Below, one piece after another: positions 1-9,518 of a DNA stretch of 20,925 nt. Made by a program: the position numbers and the translations under genes. This DNA is from Actinomortierella ambigua (Eukaryota > Mortierellomycota > Mortierellomycetes > Mortierellales > Mortierellaceae), in the NCBI GenBank assembly GCA_016098155.1, contig JAAAJB010000602.1, positions 1 through 20,925 of the forward strand, given 5' to 3'. Each line of letters opens with the position of its first letter. The first letter of the stretch is position 1. The notes under the pieces were generated by a model. The model had not been told where the DNA came from and searched no databases. It saw nothing but the letters and a program-made list of their open reading frames with translations.

Positions 1-260
1 CTGTTGTTGTTGCTGTTGTTGCTGTTGTTGTTGCTGTTGTTGTTGGTGGTGGTGTTGGTTTTGCTGCAGTTGCAGTTGCTGTTGTTGCTGTTGTAGTTGC
101 AGTTGCTGTTGCAGTTGCAGCAGTTGTTGTTGTTGCTGCTGCAGTTGCTGCTGTAGTTGCTTTTGCTGCTGCTGTTGCTGTAGTTGCTGTAGTTGCTGCT
201 GTTGCTGTTGCTGTTGTTGTTGTTGTTGCTTGCTCTGTTGCTTGTTCTGTTGCCTGTTCT
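1..260 (-). repeat. CAG/CAA trinucleotide repeat coding polyglutamine
   Basis: Read on the minus strand in triplets from position 1, almost every codon is CAA or CAG. These are broken by CTG/CTA (Leu), CAC (His), AAC, AAG and AGC, with no stop through about 260 bp. CAA and CAG are mixed, so this is an interrupted repeat rather than a pure expansion. It continues past the left edge. Confidence 0.9.
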
Positions 261-1601
261 GTGACTTTTTCTGTTGCTCTTGCTGTTGCTGCAGCAGATG
301 TTGTTGATATCCTGGGTGGCTCTGCTCGCTTATCTCCTGTGATGAGGCAAAGGTGGTGGCAGCGCCAGGCGGGACATTGCTCTGAGCGGCGTGAACCTCT
401 TGATTTTGAACGACCTCTGCCTCACCCGATGGCAGATAAATCCAATCCTTCTGACGTGAGGCGTTGGTCTTCTTCATAAACATGGGGTCGTTGGCTACAA
501 AGAACTCGACGATGGGTGCCAAGGGTTCATATTTCGCTAGAGAGCCTACAAGCTTCCTAGGGATCACCTGGAGGAAAGTGTTGTATCTTTCAGCAAAAAT
601 CTCCAGCAGACCTCCAACGATGAACTCTGATACATCCTCATCCAGCTCTACCGCGCGATGTTGCTCAAGAGTCCTCTCGAGGACGGCCATTTTTGTGATC
701 TGCGGACGTTCTACTTCCGGTACGGTTCGGCTCTCTGTCTTGGGCGAGACCCTATCGAGGACCGTGACGACCTCGCGCATAAAGCTGACCGATACCGCAA
801 AGAGGGGCACGTCTGCGTCTTGCGAGCCTTGCACGAGGGGTGTCTTGAAGATGTATTCAAACTGTGCCTTTAGTCCGCGCGCGTCGGGATCGATCCCAAA
901 CATCTTTTTGAACAACTCTATATGGAGGCGACGCGGCATTCTCGTGCTGCCGTTCCACGTGAGAACCCGCAAGAGCCCTCTGAGAAACATGATGCAGGCA
1001 ATGCGTTTGACTAGCTTGTACTGCATAACCGTTGGTGCTTTAGCCCTCATCCAGTCGTTCACTATTTTGTGTTTTTATGCGTGGAATAGAAGTCGATTAT
1101 TACGCAAGTTCTCACCGCGTTCTTGCTCACCAGATCTATCAAGCAAAGCAACGAAGCAAGTACAGTGTTGATACCTGAGGCTGTCCCTTTAACAATGTCG
1201 GCAAATTCACTGGCTGCCATCTTCTCAAGGGCCAAAGGGCTGTTATAGACGGTATTTGCAGGCAAATCGGGGAAAAGGGCTTTAAAGGCCTTTTCCCGTC
1301 GAGTTTGGTTGGTTTCGGAAGCCTGTGCTGCTGGCGATGGCTGCTGCTGCACCGAGGGTGTCTTCGAACGTGTGTTATGAGGAGTGTAGCCCACTGAAGC
1401 TATGGGCTGCATCATTGAGGCGGCGACTGCGAAACCAGGCTGTGAAGGGGCGCTGGATGCCGCTGGCGGAGGTTGAGGTGCATTGGGCAGCATGGGGCAC
1501 AGAGAGGGGGGGGGGATTGTTTGTGCAATCGAGTTGAATGAAGAAAGAATCAAAGATTGCAGTTTTTGATTGACCTGGCGTTTCTTCCTTTTTGGTGGCA
1601 A
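1..1601 (-). CDS. Unknown protein with basic N-terminus and very long glutamine-rich C-terminal tail (partial)
   Basis: I do not recognise this gene. The minus frame is open from 1061 to the left edge, so the C-terminus is missing. A plausible intron at 1174-1062 (GTATCA...ATAG) joins it in phase to an upstream exon (about 1601-1175). The upstream part starts with a basic, nuclear-localisation-like run (PPKRKKRQ), followed by a Pro/Ala/Gln-rich disordered segment. The middle, roughly 250 residues, looks globular and alpha-helical (for example KRIACIMFLRGLLRVLTWNG and EFIVGGLLEIFAERYNTFLQ). The tail is about 100 residues of Gln with Leu, His, Lys and Asn. The start is unresolved: no in-frame ATG lies at the head of the basic segment. 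Translation could begin at the ATG at 1493, or an upstream exon may splice in at the CAG near 1611. A nuclear or regulatory protein would fit the composition, but that is a guess. Confidence 0.6.
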
Positions 1602-1731
1602 CGATGAGAGCTGACCAGGTGGAGCAAACGTAAACTCTAATTGTAGCGCGCAGCTCCGCTTTTTTTTCCTTCTGCTTTATTCTTTTTCCTCTTTTACATT
1701 CCAATACATCCATTATTACATCACATCATCA
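1602..1731. promoter_or_regulatory. Short divergent intergenic region (putative bidirectional promoter)
   Basis: Only about 130 bp separate the minus-strand polyQ gene from the start codon of the plus-strand gephyrin-like gene. The segment is pyrimidine-rich on the plus strand just before the ATG at 1732, as is common upstream of fungal starts. No specific operator is recognised. If the polyQ gene has an extra 5' exon, it would lie here and shorten the gap further. Confidence 0.45.
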
Positions 1732-4670
1732 ATGACAGACAAATTGCGCGTAGGAGTCCTCACCAGTAAGAACTCGCTGCTCCAGTGCAGCCAAAGGCAG
1801 CTGCTGGATATCACCGCTCAGCCTTTTGTTGACCTCACTCTCGTGTGACCAATACTCTATTTTTTTCCCATCACCCAGTTAGCGATACTGCATCGACGGA
1901 TCCGGCAGCAGATGCCAGTGGCCCAGCCCTGTGCAGGCTCATTGAGGCTGAGCCCCGATTCACCGTCGAGACGACGGCGATCATCCCGGACGACTTTAAG
2001 AAGATTCAAAAGACGGTGACCGCTTGGTGCGATGATCTCGATCTGCACCTCGTCCTCACTACAGGTGGAACTGGCTTTGGTGTTCGCGACTGCACTCCGG
2101 AGGTATGGTGGCATTATCCTCGTATGGATCCATGGGAAAAGCCTTTATGCACTAGGAAAACAATGGGAAAGATTTTCATTCTGCTCTACTAGTAGAGGGA
2201 GGGGGTATCATGGTGTACCTCTTTATGAGTCATCTGTACGGTACGGATACACTCACTACATACTGAACAGAATTTTTTCTTACATGTATTTTTTTATTCG
2301 CGCATCCGTCTGCGGTGCATAATACTACTCGCATTACCACTCTAGGCTGTTCAACCTCTGCTCGACCGCCTCACGCCTGGCATCACACACTTGATCTTTG
2401 CAAAGTCGATTGAGATTACGCCATTTGCTGCATTGTCTCGCGCCATCTCGGGTATTCGAGGCAGGACCGTGGTGCTGACTTTCCCCGGAAGCCCCAAGGC
2501 TGTCAAGGAGAATTTCGCGGCAGTAGCGAAGATGCTACCGCATGCGGTTGATCTCGCATGCGGTGGCACAGGCAAGAAGGTGCACGAGAAAATGCAAGGA
2601 GGCCCCCGACCATCAGGAGCCACTGCTGGTAGCGATCAAGCTGCTGTAAGTGGTAGTGCAACAGGACATCACCATCATGGACATGGTCATGGACATGGTC
2701 ATGGAGGACATACCTGCTTCCACCATAGTGACTCTGCTGCCAAGGCAGGAGCACAGTCTTTAGGCTTGGATACACCAGGTAAGAACGCAGAAGGAAGACC
2801 ACAGTCGATTCAATGGAGTAGGAATATGTTAAAAAAAAACAAAGGAAAAACAACAACAGCATAAAAAGACTCATCTATTGTCATCGATGTCACTTTTTTT
2901 TTAATTTCCTCCGATGAATTCTCTGTGTAGTGGCCAAGCGCTTGCGCCATTCTCCATATCCTCTCACACCGATGGACAAGGCGCTATCAACAGTCATGGA
3001 TAAGGCTGTGCCGTTGGATTCTGTGCGCATGCCTGTGAGTGAGGCTCTAATTGGCTATATTCTGGACGAGGATGTAGTTGCTGTTGAGGCAGTACCTGCA
3101 TACCGTGCTTCTATACTTGATGGTTATGCCGTTATCGGTAAGAGCCTTGTCATAGTACATATTTGTCATGCTCTAGTGGTTGATTGATTGTTGAAGTAGC
3201 TCACACTCTTTTCACTGTCTGATAGATACGGATGGACCTGGAGAGTATCCTGTAACGGCAGTTTCCATCGCTACTGCAAACGAGGAAGGTGCCAAGGGAC
3301 AAGTCCGCCTGGCACCCGGTCAGATTGCCCGTATCACGACGGGAGGGGCACTTCCCGAAGGAGCGACCGCTGTCGTCATGGTAGAGGATACCTTGTTGAT
3401 CAAAGCGTCCGAGGATGGCACAAAAGAAGAGGTTGTCGAGATCCGTGCCAAGGTGCGCCCAGGCGAGGCTATTCGTGAGATTGGCTCCGACATTCAGATA
3501 GGGCAAGTAGTCTTGAAGAAGGGGCAGATGATTTCGGCGATTGGCGGAGAAATTGGCGTCATGGCTTCGATCGGCGTCAAGGAGGTCCTTGTCCGCAAGC
3601 GCCCCACGATCGGATTTCTGTCGACAGGCAACGAGGTCGTCAACTTTAATAGCCAGGAGACACTCAAGCCTGGTCAGATCCGCGATAGCAATCGCCCGAC
3701 TTTGATGGCTGCTACAAAGGCTGCTGGGTTCAACCATGTTGACCTTGGTGTTGCTCCTGACACGTAAGCAGGAATATTGATATGATGTGACTGAAGATTC
3801 TTTACAACTTTACCACCCGAAAGTTCTACTAACTATTCTTGAAAAATGGTGTTGCTACTAGTCCTGAAGAGCTTGAGGCAGCTATCAAGAAGGGATTCGA
3901 TCAATGCGAAATTGTCGTGACTACAGGAGGCGTTTCGATGGGCGAGATGGATCTTCTCAAGCCCATCCTCGAACAAAAGTTGGGTGCGACCATTCATTTT
4001 GGGCGCATCATGATGAAGCCAGGGTAGGTGTCTTTGAACCGAACTTTCCTTTTTTTTTTTGGAGACCAGATCGGATAGAAACAGACTGTTACTGACCTTA
4101 ATTTCTTTTCATTATTACATTGGATACAGAAAACCAACAACATTCGCGACAGTGCCTCGTGACGAGGGCCGTGCTCCACGGTTGATGTTTGGTCTTCCCG
4201 GTAACCCAGTGTCGGCCACTGTGACGTTCAACCTCTTTGTCTTGCCGGCACTCCGCAAGATGGCTGGTTATGAGCGTTACAGCTGGCCTAGTATCCAAGC
4301 TGAGGTAGGAGAGAGGAGCCATCCCATCGTAGTCGTCATACGGAAAAAAAATTGACGTAATTTACAGCACACCTTGCCTCCTCTAACTTTGCGCTTTCCA
4401 ATTTTTATTTTTATATTTATATTCTTATTGTAGCTAATGCATGACATCCCTCTGGACGAACGCCCAGAGTACCAGCGCGCCATTGTTTCAGTGAACAGCG
4501 ACAATGGCGGCTTGGTTGTGCAGTCTACAGACAGGAATCAGATGAGCAGCCGCTTGGTGACTATGCTTGGCGCCAACGGCCTCCTTGTTCTGCCAAGCCG
4601 CACCCAAGACCGCAGGGTTGTCACCAAGGGCAGCAAGATTGAGGTGCTGCTCATTGGGCCGTTGAACTAG
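1732..4670 (+). CDS. Gephyrin-type molybdenum cofactor synthesis protein (MogA-MoeA fusion), eight exons
   Basis: This bifunctional enzyme carries out the last steps of molybdenum cofactor synthesis. The G domain adenylylates molybdopterin and the E domain inserts molybdate. The exons join in phase: 1732-1765, 1879-2102, 2346-2778, 2931-3137, 3226-3763, 3862-4023, 4130-4304 and 4434-4670, giving 669 aa. The N-terminal G domain (about residues 5-165) shows VGVLTISD, TTGGTG (near 72) and RDCTPE. The C-terminal E domain (about 231-669) shows [40 protein letters not shown] and [16 protein letters not shown]. The G-then-E order matches animal gephyrin and fungal CnxE/Nit-9 rather than plant Cnx1. 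Between the domains lies a histidine-rich linker. In fungi the cofactor serves nitrate reductase and other Mo enzymes in the cytosol. No frameshift or missing key motif was seen. Confidence 0.95.
2664..2730 (+). repeat. Histidine-rich linker between G and E domains
   Basis: Near residues 193-215 of the gephyrin-like protein the sequence is [15 protein letters not shown], then HTCFHH. It is encoded by a GGACATGGTCAT repeat. The run contains more than ten His and one Cys and lies in the linker that is least conserved across this family. It could bind Zn or Cu, but binding is inferred from composition only. Confidence 0.9.
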
Positions 4671-5586
4671 GCGAATAAAACGTTGCCTCGTCCGTCTCGA
4701 TCGTATGCTCTTACATACATATGAGTGTTACATATGAGTGCTCCTCGAAGGGAGAGTAGTACATGATGGTTAGGAGATGGTGCGGGGTCGAAGAAAAGAG
4801 TGTATGGTTGTGGGACACGATAGCAAAAGATGTCAACATTGCATAAGCTGGTTCTCTTTTTTTCTTTCACTCGGGATGGATGGATGATTGATCCTTCAGC
4901 ATAGTGGATCTCTCCTGGGTCACAGAATGATTATCCTCACCAAGTATTGCATGTTTAGAAGCGTGATACAGAGTGGGTCTTGGACGCACACACACGCGCA
5001 CACAGGGGAGTCATAATATCACTCACCCTAGCCCTCCTGTCAGGTCACGTCGGATAGCCCAATACCGCGGGCTTATTCAAGGAGGCAAGAGTCGGCGGAG
5101 CCCTTTCAAATTGAGAGAGCTGCGACCAACCATTTTTCTCAAATTGTGCAGGAGATCAAAGCGATCGTTCTCAAGCATTCGCTTTGGGTTACATGAACGG
5201 ACAACCGTTGAGGCCGATTGGCCCCTCGATTCATTTTGTTTTGTACTCGCGCGAATAGGGGAAAGAGGAAGTACAAAGGGGATATAGGATAGGATCTTCA
5301 GGGTCCATCAGATCCAGGAGGAAGGGGTACATGGATGTGCTACCATGTGCATGTCACACCGAAAGGAGCGAGTGGACGAGCGTTTGGGCCAAAGAATAAA
5401 AAAAAGGGCGATCTGTTCCCAACTGTTTTATGATAAATTAAACGACTGTCTTCCTATTCCTGTCGTTTATTTTTCTTTGCTTCCTTTCCTCTCCCTCCAT
5501 TTCCTTCGTCTGTACCATTTCACTGCACACATTCTGCATCTCATTAGTTTTTTTTTCTCACTTTGCTACTTGCAGTCATTTCACTC
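4671..5586. other. Intergenic region, no gene seen
   Basis: This 916-bp stretch separates the gephyrin-like stop from the start of the beta-helix gene. No open frame carries recognisable coding signal. A small near-duplication of TACATATGAGTG occurs at about 4715-4741. From about 5440 to 5580 the plus strand is strongly pyrimidine-rich, as expected of a fungal promoter and 5' leader for the gene starting at 5587. No tRNA or other RNA gene was recognised. Confidence 0.6.
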
Positions 5587-5723
5587 ATGAGTTTCGAGCA
5601 GATTGGAAAGCGGGCCGGACTGGCCATTGGCAACTATGTCAGAAGTATGCAGGGCCAACTCCTCTACACAAGAGTATCTCACTGTCGGACATTACGCCTG
5701 TAGTAGTCTCTCACCCTTTTCGT

Positions 5724-5773
<50 letters not shown>

Positions 5774-7924
5774 TTTCTCTCTTTATCTCGTTTTCCTCTC
5801 TCTTTCTCTATCTCTCTCGATAGACGTCATGAGAGAAAGTTCAAATAGGCCAGTGCAGCCCCCCATGCACTCGTTTCCCTCTCAATCGCAGGCACACCAG
5901 AACATGGTGGCCTCACAGTATCCAGGTGGTCAGTACCCTGGCTACCCTGGCTACTCTAGCCACCCTGGCCACCCTGGCCACCCTCCTTCACAAGTGTATG
6001 TGAGCCTGTTCTCTCTCTTTGACGTCATTGAAGACGATGGTGATGAGAACCTGGGTCGTTCCGCCACCAAAAAAATTTAATCTGGGACACTTTTTTTTAA
6101 TCTCCACACTAACCCGTAGTCGATATTTCCATGTTTCAACTATAATAGTTCATACGACCACGCACCACCGCCTGCGTACGACATGAACCAGCGCCCATTG
6201 GCTGACGTGGGTGACCTGAGGGCACTCAGTTTGCCCGACTCGAACCAAAACACCATTCCCGACTTTTCGCGCGTCGGCTACCGTGAAGGATGTGCTCGCA
6301 TCCCTCTCGTCCCCGTCCAGATGGTCCTCCAGCCCTCCAATAACCCTGCCGTCGATGACACGGAGAGAATCCAGCATGCGATTGACTATGTCGCCAAACT
6401 ACCCCTGTTTCCTATGGGCAACGACGGTGCTCAAGTCCGAGGAGCTGTACTCTTAAAGGCCGGTACATACCGAGTCGCTGGCGCGATCATCATCAACGCC
6501 TCGGGTGTCGTCCTCCGCGGCGAGGGACAGGACCATGATGGAACGACCATCGTTGCGACCGGTAAAATCCAGCGCGACTTTATCCTCGTGAACGGCATAC
6601 TCACCTCGGATATGGGCACGGTCGAGAAGCAGCATCAGTTGGCCAGGAAGAGCGAGATGATGCCTCGGAACGGATACAAAGGATGCAAAAAGTCTGCGAC
6701 ATACACGCGCCAGGGGCTTTATATTCCTGTGGGTACCGTTCACTTGCCTGTCGACTCTGTCCAGGGTTACCATGTGGGCGAGGAGATTGTGATTGAGCGA
6801 CCGGGAACGGACGAGTGGATCCGTGACATTGGCATGGACAATCTTCCACCACGACCGAACGGGCAGCCGTCGGTACCGTGGTCGCCCTCGACATACACCT
6901 TTCGGTTTGAGCGTCGCATTGTGGCGATTGATGTGGCCACCAATACGTTTGTTCTGGACATTCCGATGGTGATGTGCTTGGACCCAAAGTACCCGCCGGC
7001 GCGTGTGTTTGGATTGGTCTACAAACTGCCGATGATTTCGGATGTCGGGGTTGAGAACCTTCGGCTGATCAGCGAAACAAACTCTGCCAAACCCGAGGAC
7101 GAACAACACGGATGGTATGCAGTCGTGATGGACAATACTGTGCATGGCTGGGTGGCCGATGTGACCACACAGCGGTTTGTCAGTGGCATCTTTGCCAGTC
7201 TGTGGTCGCGCTATGTCACGATTCAGGACTGTGCAGTTCTCGACCCGGTCTCAAAGCCAACCGAGGGTGGTCGCCGGTACCAGTTCAACCTCAGTGGTCA
7301 GAAGGGGCTCGTCAAGCGCTGCTATACCGAGAATGCTCGTCATGATTTTATTACCCTTGGTCGTGTCTGTGGTATGTCCTCTGTCTTTCTCTCTAGTTTC
7401 CAATTCGTCTATTTAACGATCGCTCTTGTGAATCTCACTTTTTACAATCATTTTTTTTCTTCTTCTTCTTCTCCTTCTTTATTGTAGGTCCGAATGTGTT
7501 TGTGGACTCGACGGGTGTCAATGGCAACAACGATACGGGACCACATGAGCGGTGGGCGATGGGAATCCTGTACGACAACATTACGTGTTCGACAATCAAT
7601 ATTCGGCAGCGGTCGTGGATGGGGTCTGGACAAGGGTGGGCGGGCGTGTTCCATGTTGTGTACAACTGTACGGCAACGATGAATAATAATTGTTTCCAGA
7701 ATCCGCCTGGGGCGACCAATTGGATTGTTGGGTTCTGCGGAGGGATGACGCGCAAACCGACGTTTGATGCACCGTTGGCCATATGTCATTCGGTCAACAC
7801 GCGGGTCGAGCCACGGAGCCTGTACTGGGCACAGCTTATCCGGCGCATGAACAATGATGTGCAGTATGTCAAGGCGAATGCGGGTGCTGAGGCGCGCAAC
7901 AACTATGGCCCGCGGCATCCTTGA
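5587..7924 (+). CDS. Right-handed beta-helix (pectin-lyase-like) protein, no visible signal peptide, four exons
   Basis: Exons 5587-5644, 5824-5995, 6149-7371 and 7488-7924 join in phase to give 629 aa. Residues 1-90 form a disordered N-terminal part: an amphipathic start (MSFEQIGKRAGLAIGNYVRN), then Pro/Tyr/Gly/His-rich repeats. From about residue 110 the protein resembles the pectate-lyase-3 / pectin-lyase fold. It has AVDDTERIQHAIDYV (a DDT-IQ-AID pattern near residue 140), GAVLLKAGTYRVAGAIII and GVVLRGEGQDHDGTTIVATG. Later rungs are rich in Asn, Val and Ile. The closest family impression is bacterial and fungal beta-helix proteins of unknown substrate, and no catalytic residue can be assigned. 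Polysaccharide lyases and hydrolases are usually secreted, but the N-terminus has no hydrophobic signal segment. The protein may therefore be intracellular, non-classically exported, or start at an exon I missed. It is convergent with the tail-tube gene, with 225 bp between the stops. Confidence 0.85.
5729..5830 (+). repeat. CT-dinucleotide-rich microsatellite inside intron 1 of the beta-helix gene
   Basis: A long CTCTCT run with T-rich interruptions fills most of the 179-bp intron (5645-5823). It supplies a very long polypyrimidine tract just before the acceptor at 5823. Length variation here could affect splicing. Confidence 0.85.
5914..5990 (+). repeat. Tandem YPG/HPG repeats in the N-terminus of the beta-helix protein
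   Basis: Residues about 50-75 read QYPGGQYPGYPGYSSHPG, then HPGHPP. They come from repeated 9-12 bp units (CCTGGCTAC, then CCTGGCCAC). Such Tyr/Pro/Gly repeats occur in flexible, self-associating or membrane-associated N-termini, for example some annexins. No partner can be assigned from sequence. Confidence 0.8.
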
Positions 7925-8149
7925 AAGGTTGTTATATTTTTATTAAATATTTTGTGTTATTTTATTTTGGCGAGATTGCCACATTACGAAACGGAGAGAG
8001 AGAGAGAGAAGAGCCAGACTGATTCTTAATCAGAGATTCCCTGGAGAGAAATGCAGATAATATTTTGTTAGATATGTCGTACGATATGAGGGCAGAATCA
8101 TATGTAGGATTGTTTGTATTATGCTGTGCCTACTTGGTGATTCTCCCAC
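7925..8149. other. Shared 3' region between convergent genes, with a GA microsatellite
   Basis: The 225 bp between the two stops are AT-rich. TTATTAAATATTTTG just after the beta-helix stop is a likely polyadenylation context. A (GA)n tract of about 16 bp lies at 7994-8009. The 3' UTRs of the two convergent genes probably overlap here. Confidence 0.55.
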
Positions 8150-8566
8150 TCATTGCGACGGCGTCACAGTTATGCTCGATGCCGTAAGACACAGCTCGTC
8201 GATGGTCGCCTCTTCACTCTGGGCATCAAGGCCGGGCGCACTCAGACAGGTTGAAAAGGCATCAACGAGATTCCACGTCATGTAGACGTTGTCTTCTGAT
8301 GTGCCGATCAGATAGATTGCAGTGTCCCTCTTTACCGCCGCGCCTGAAGACATCCAGTCATAGAAACCGGCCTGACCACGGAAAATGCCTTGTCTGAGAG
8401 CGATGGTCGGCGGGACCTTCTTGCCGGGCATCTGATATGGCCCACCCATTCCATCTTTGTAATCGATAGTCTCGGATACCATGTCCAGGCCTGTGGCGCT
8501 CTTGAATGGGATCACTTCATCGCCAAGTGAGAGACGAAACCGATACTCGGAAATCTGAGTAGACAT
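8150..8566 (-). CDS. Phage / contractile-injection-system tail-tube protein (T4 gp19-like family)
   Basis: This is an uninterrupted 138-aa gene with an ATG at 8566 and a TGA at 8152-8150. The layout matches the gp19 / TIGR02241-type tail-tube family, which forms stacked hexameric rings of phage tails, pyocins and injection systems (Afp1/Pvc1 type). It has an N-terminal strand pair EYRFRLSLGDEVIPFKSATG, then LDMVSETIDYKDG and a loop with a PGKK turn. These are followed by TIALRQGIFRGQAGFYDWMS, the central strand pair AIYLIG and VYMTWNLVDAFS, and the closing APGLDAQSEEATIDELCLTA. Members are usually 140-165 aa, so this copy looks full length. There is no signal peptide or membrane segment. An in-frame GTG at 8620 is a less likely start. 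The flanks are plainly fungal and a 5' UTR intron is predicted, so the gene appears nuclear. No sheath, baseplate or ATPase gene is in view. Family assignment is by pattern recognition, not a search. Confidence 0.85.
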   Translation of the reverse strand: MSTQISEYRFRLSLGDEVIPFKSATGLDMVSETIDYKDGMGGPYQMPGKKVPPTIALRQGIFRGQAGFYDWMSSGAAVKRDTAIYLIGTSEDNVYMTWNLVDAFSTCLSAPGLDAQSEEATIDELCLTASSITVTPSQ

Positions 8567-8579
8567 TCTTATGGATAAT

Positions 8580-8676
8580 CTGAGAATACATATGCATAAG
8601 CTGATGAAGTTAGCGCGCACGCTGTTGGATCGAGGATCATAAAATGGTTCACGGGAGATATGAGACGGCGACTCAC
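8580..8676 (-). other. Predicted spliceosomal intron in the 5' UTR of the tail-tube gene
   Basis: On the minus strand a near-consensus donor (CTG|GTGAGT, intron starting at 8676) is followed by a fungal-type branch site (GCTAAC, 8614-8609). An acceptor (TTCTCAG) ends at 8580, 13 nt before the ATG. The intron would be 97 bp. No ATG occurs in the roughly 80 nt upstream of the donor, so it would be non-coding leader. This is the main sequence-internal sign that the gene is transcribed as a eukaryotic gene. Confidence 0.6.
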
Positions 8677-9518
8677 CAGTGGTTCTTACAGGAGTGAAAG
8701 ATGCGACTGGGAGGGAATGGTGTAAAGTGAGAAAGTGAGAGATCGGAAAGGGAAGATGGCATTTTATAAGATCCAGGGGCCTCTGACAGGAGTGAGAAAA
8801 AAAAGGCTTTCGTGTCGTTCCCCCTTCCTTCTGGCATGCAGAAAGAAGTGGACACAGGGGGTGCGGACCCTTGAATTATTCTTTGTCCACTCTTTGCTAC
8901 CGCTAGACAAAAGTCCCATGCTGCCCACACCACCTCAACAGTCGACTCGGATGTTCTATTCGAATTAAAAAAAATGGGATCAACAGCACCTGCTTACTGG
9001 TCGCTTTTCTAGCAGGGCGTATACATTGTCAAGTTGTGACGCAGAGGACAGCAGACGCAGCAAGAGGCAAGAGCAGATGCTCTAAGTGCCCAGCTTGTTA
9101 GTCGTAAGACACTAGTAAAAGCCAAGGTCGCAGCAGCAGCAGGGAAGGAGAGCAGGCGAAGCACGAAGTAAGAGCTGGTTAATGCCAGCTGCCCGTCTCA
9201 GGAAACAGGCAGCGCGTAGAAAAGAGCTTGTACAAGCAAGCAATCTACACAGGGGGGTGCGCTAGATCGTGTCAGTCATGTGATCGAAGGTGGCCTTATG
9301 AGACAAAGCTCAGGCACACAAAGTGCTCTCGTGCACTTTTTTTTTTGGGTCTGCTCCCCCATCAGCTTGCCAGGACGACTTTCTCTTCCACGCACACATT
9401 CCTCACCCACCTTCCATTTCACCGCATAGACACTCCAGGGACCAACAGAGACATCGCGAAACAACAATAACAGCAACAACAATTATATACCCTTCCTCGC
9501 CCCACCTTCTCCTCCTGA
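8677..9518. promoter_or_regulatory. Divergent intergenic region between tail-tube and dynactin genes
   Basis: About 840 bp separate the leader of the minus-strand tail-tube gene from the dynactin ATG, so both promoters must lie here. I saw no open frame with coding character. A motif ACACAGGGGG(G)TGCG occurs twice (8852-8865 and 9247-9261). The region just before 9519 is rich in CAA/ACA and pyrimidines, typical of a fungal 5' leader. No RNA gene was recognised. Confidence 0.5.

Noticed and set aside
464..1171. 235-aa plus-strand open frame at the left
   Set aside because: It is antisense to the protein-like minus frame of the polyQ gene, which stays open through 1061 bp and has better composition.
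8150..8566. Tail-tube gene as bacterial contamination or an integrated prophage
   Set aside because: There are no other phage genes, bacterial ribosome-binding site or operon neighbours. Fungal genes with introns flank it within 230 bp and 950 bp, and a eukaryotic-style leader intron is visible. Assembly error still needs a read-level check.
8567..8620. Longer tail-tube protein starting at GTG 8620
   Set aside because: GTG is an unlikely start in a fungus, the extra 18 residues are not part of the family, and the stretch overlaps a predicted 5' UTR intron.
8852..9261. Two copies of ACACAGGGGG(G)TGCG in the divergent promoter region
   Set aside because: Only two short G-rich copies, 395 bp apart. 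This is too little to call a regulatory element or repeat family.
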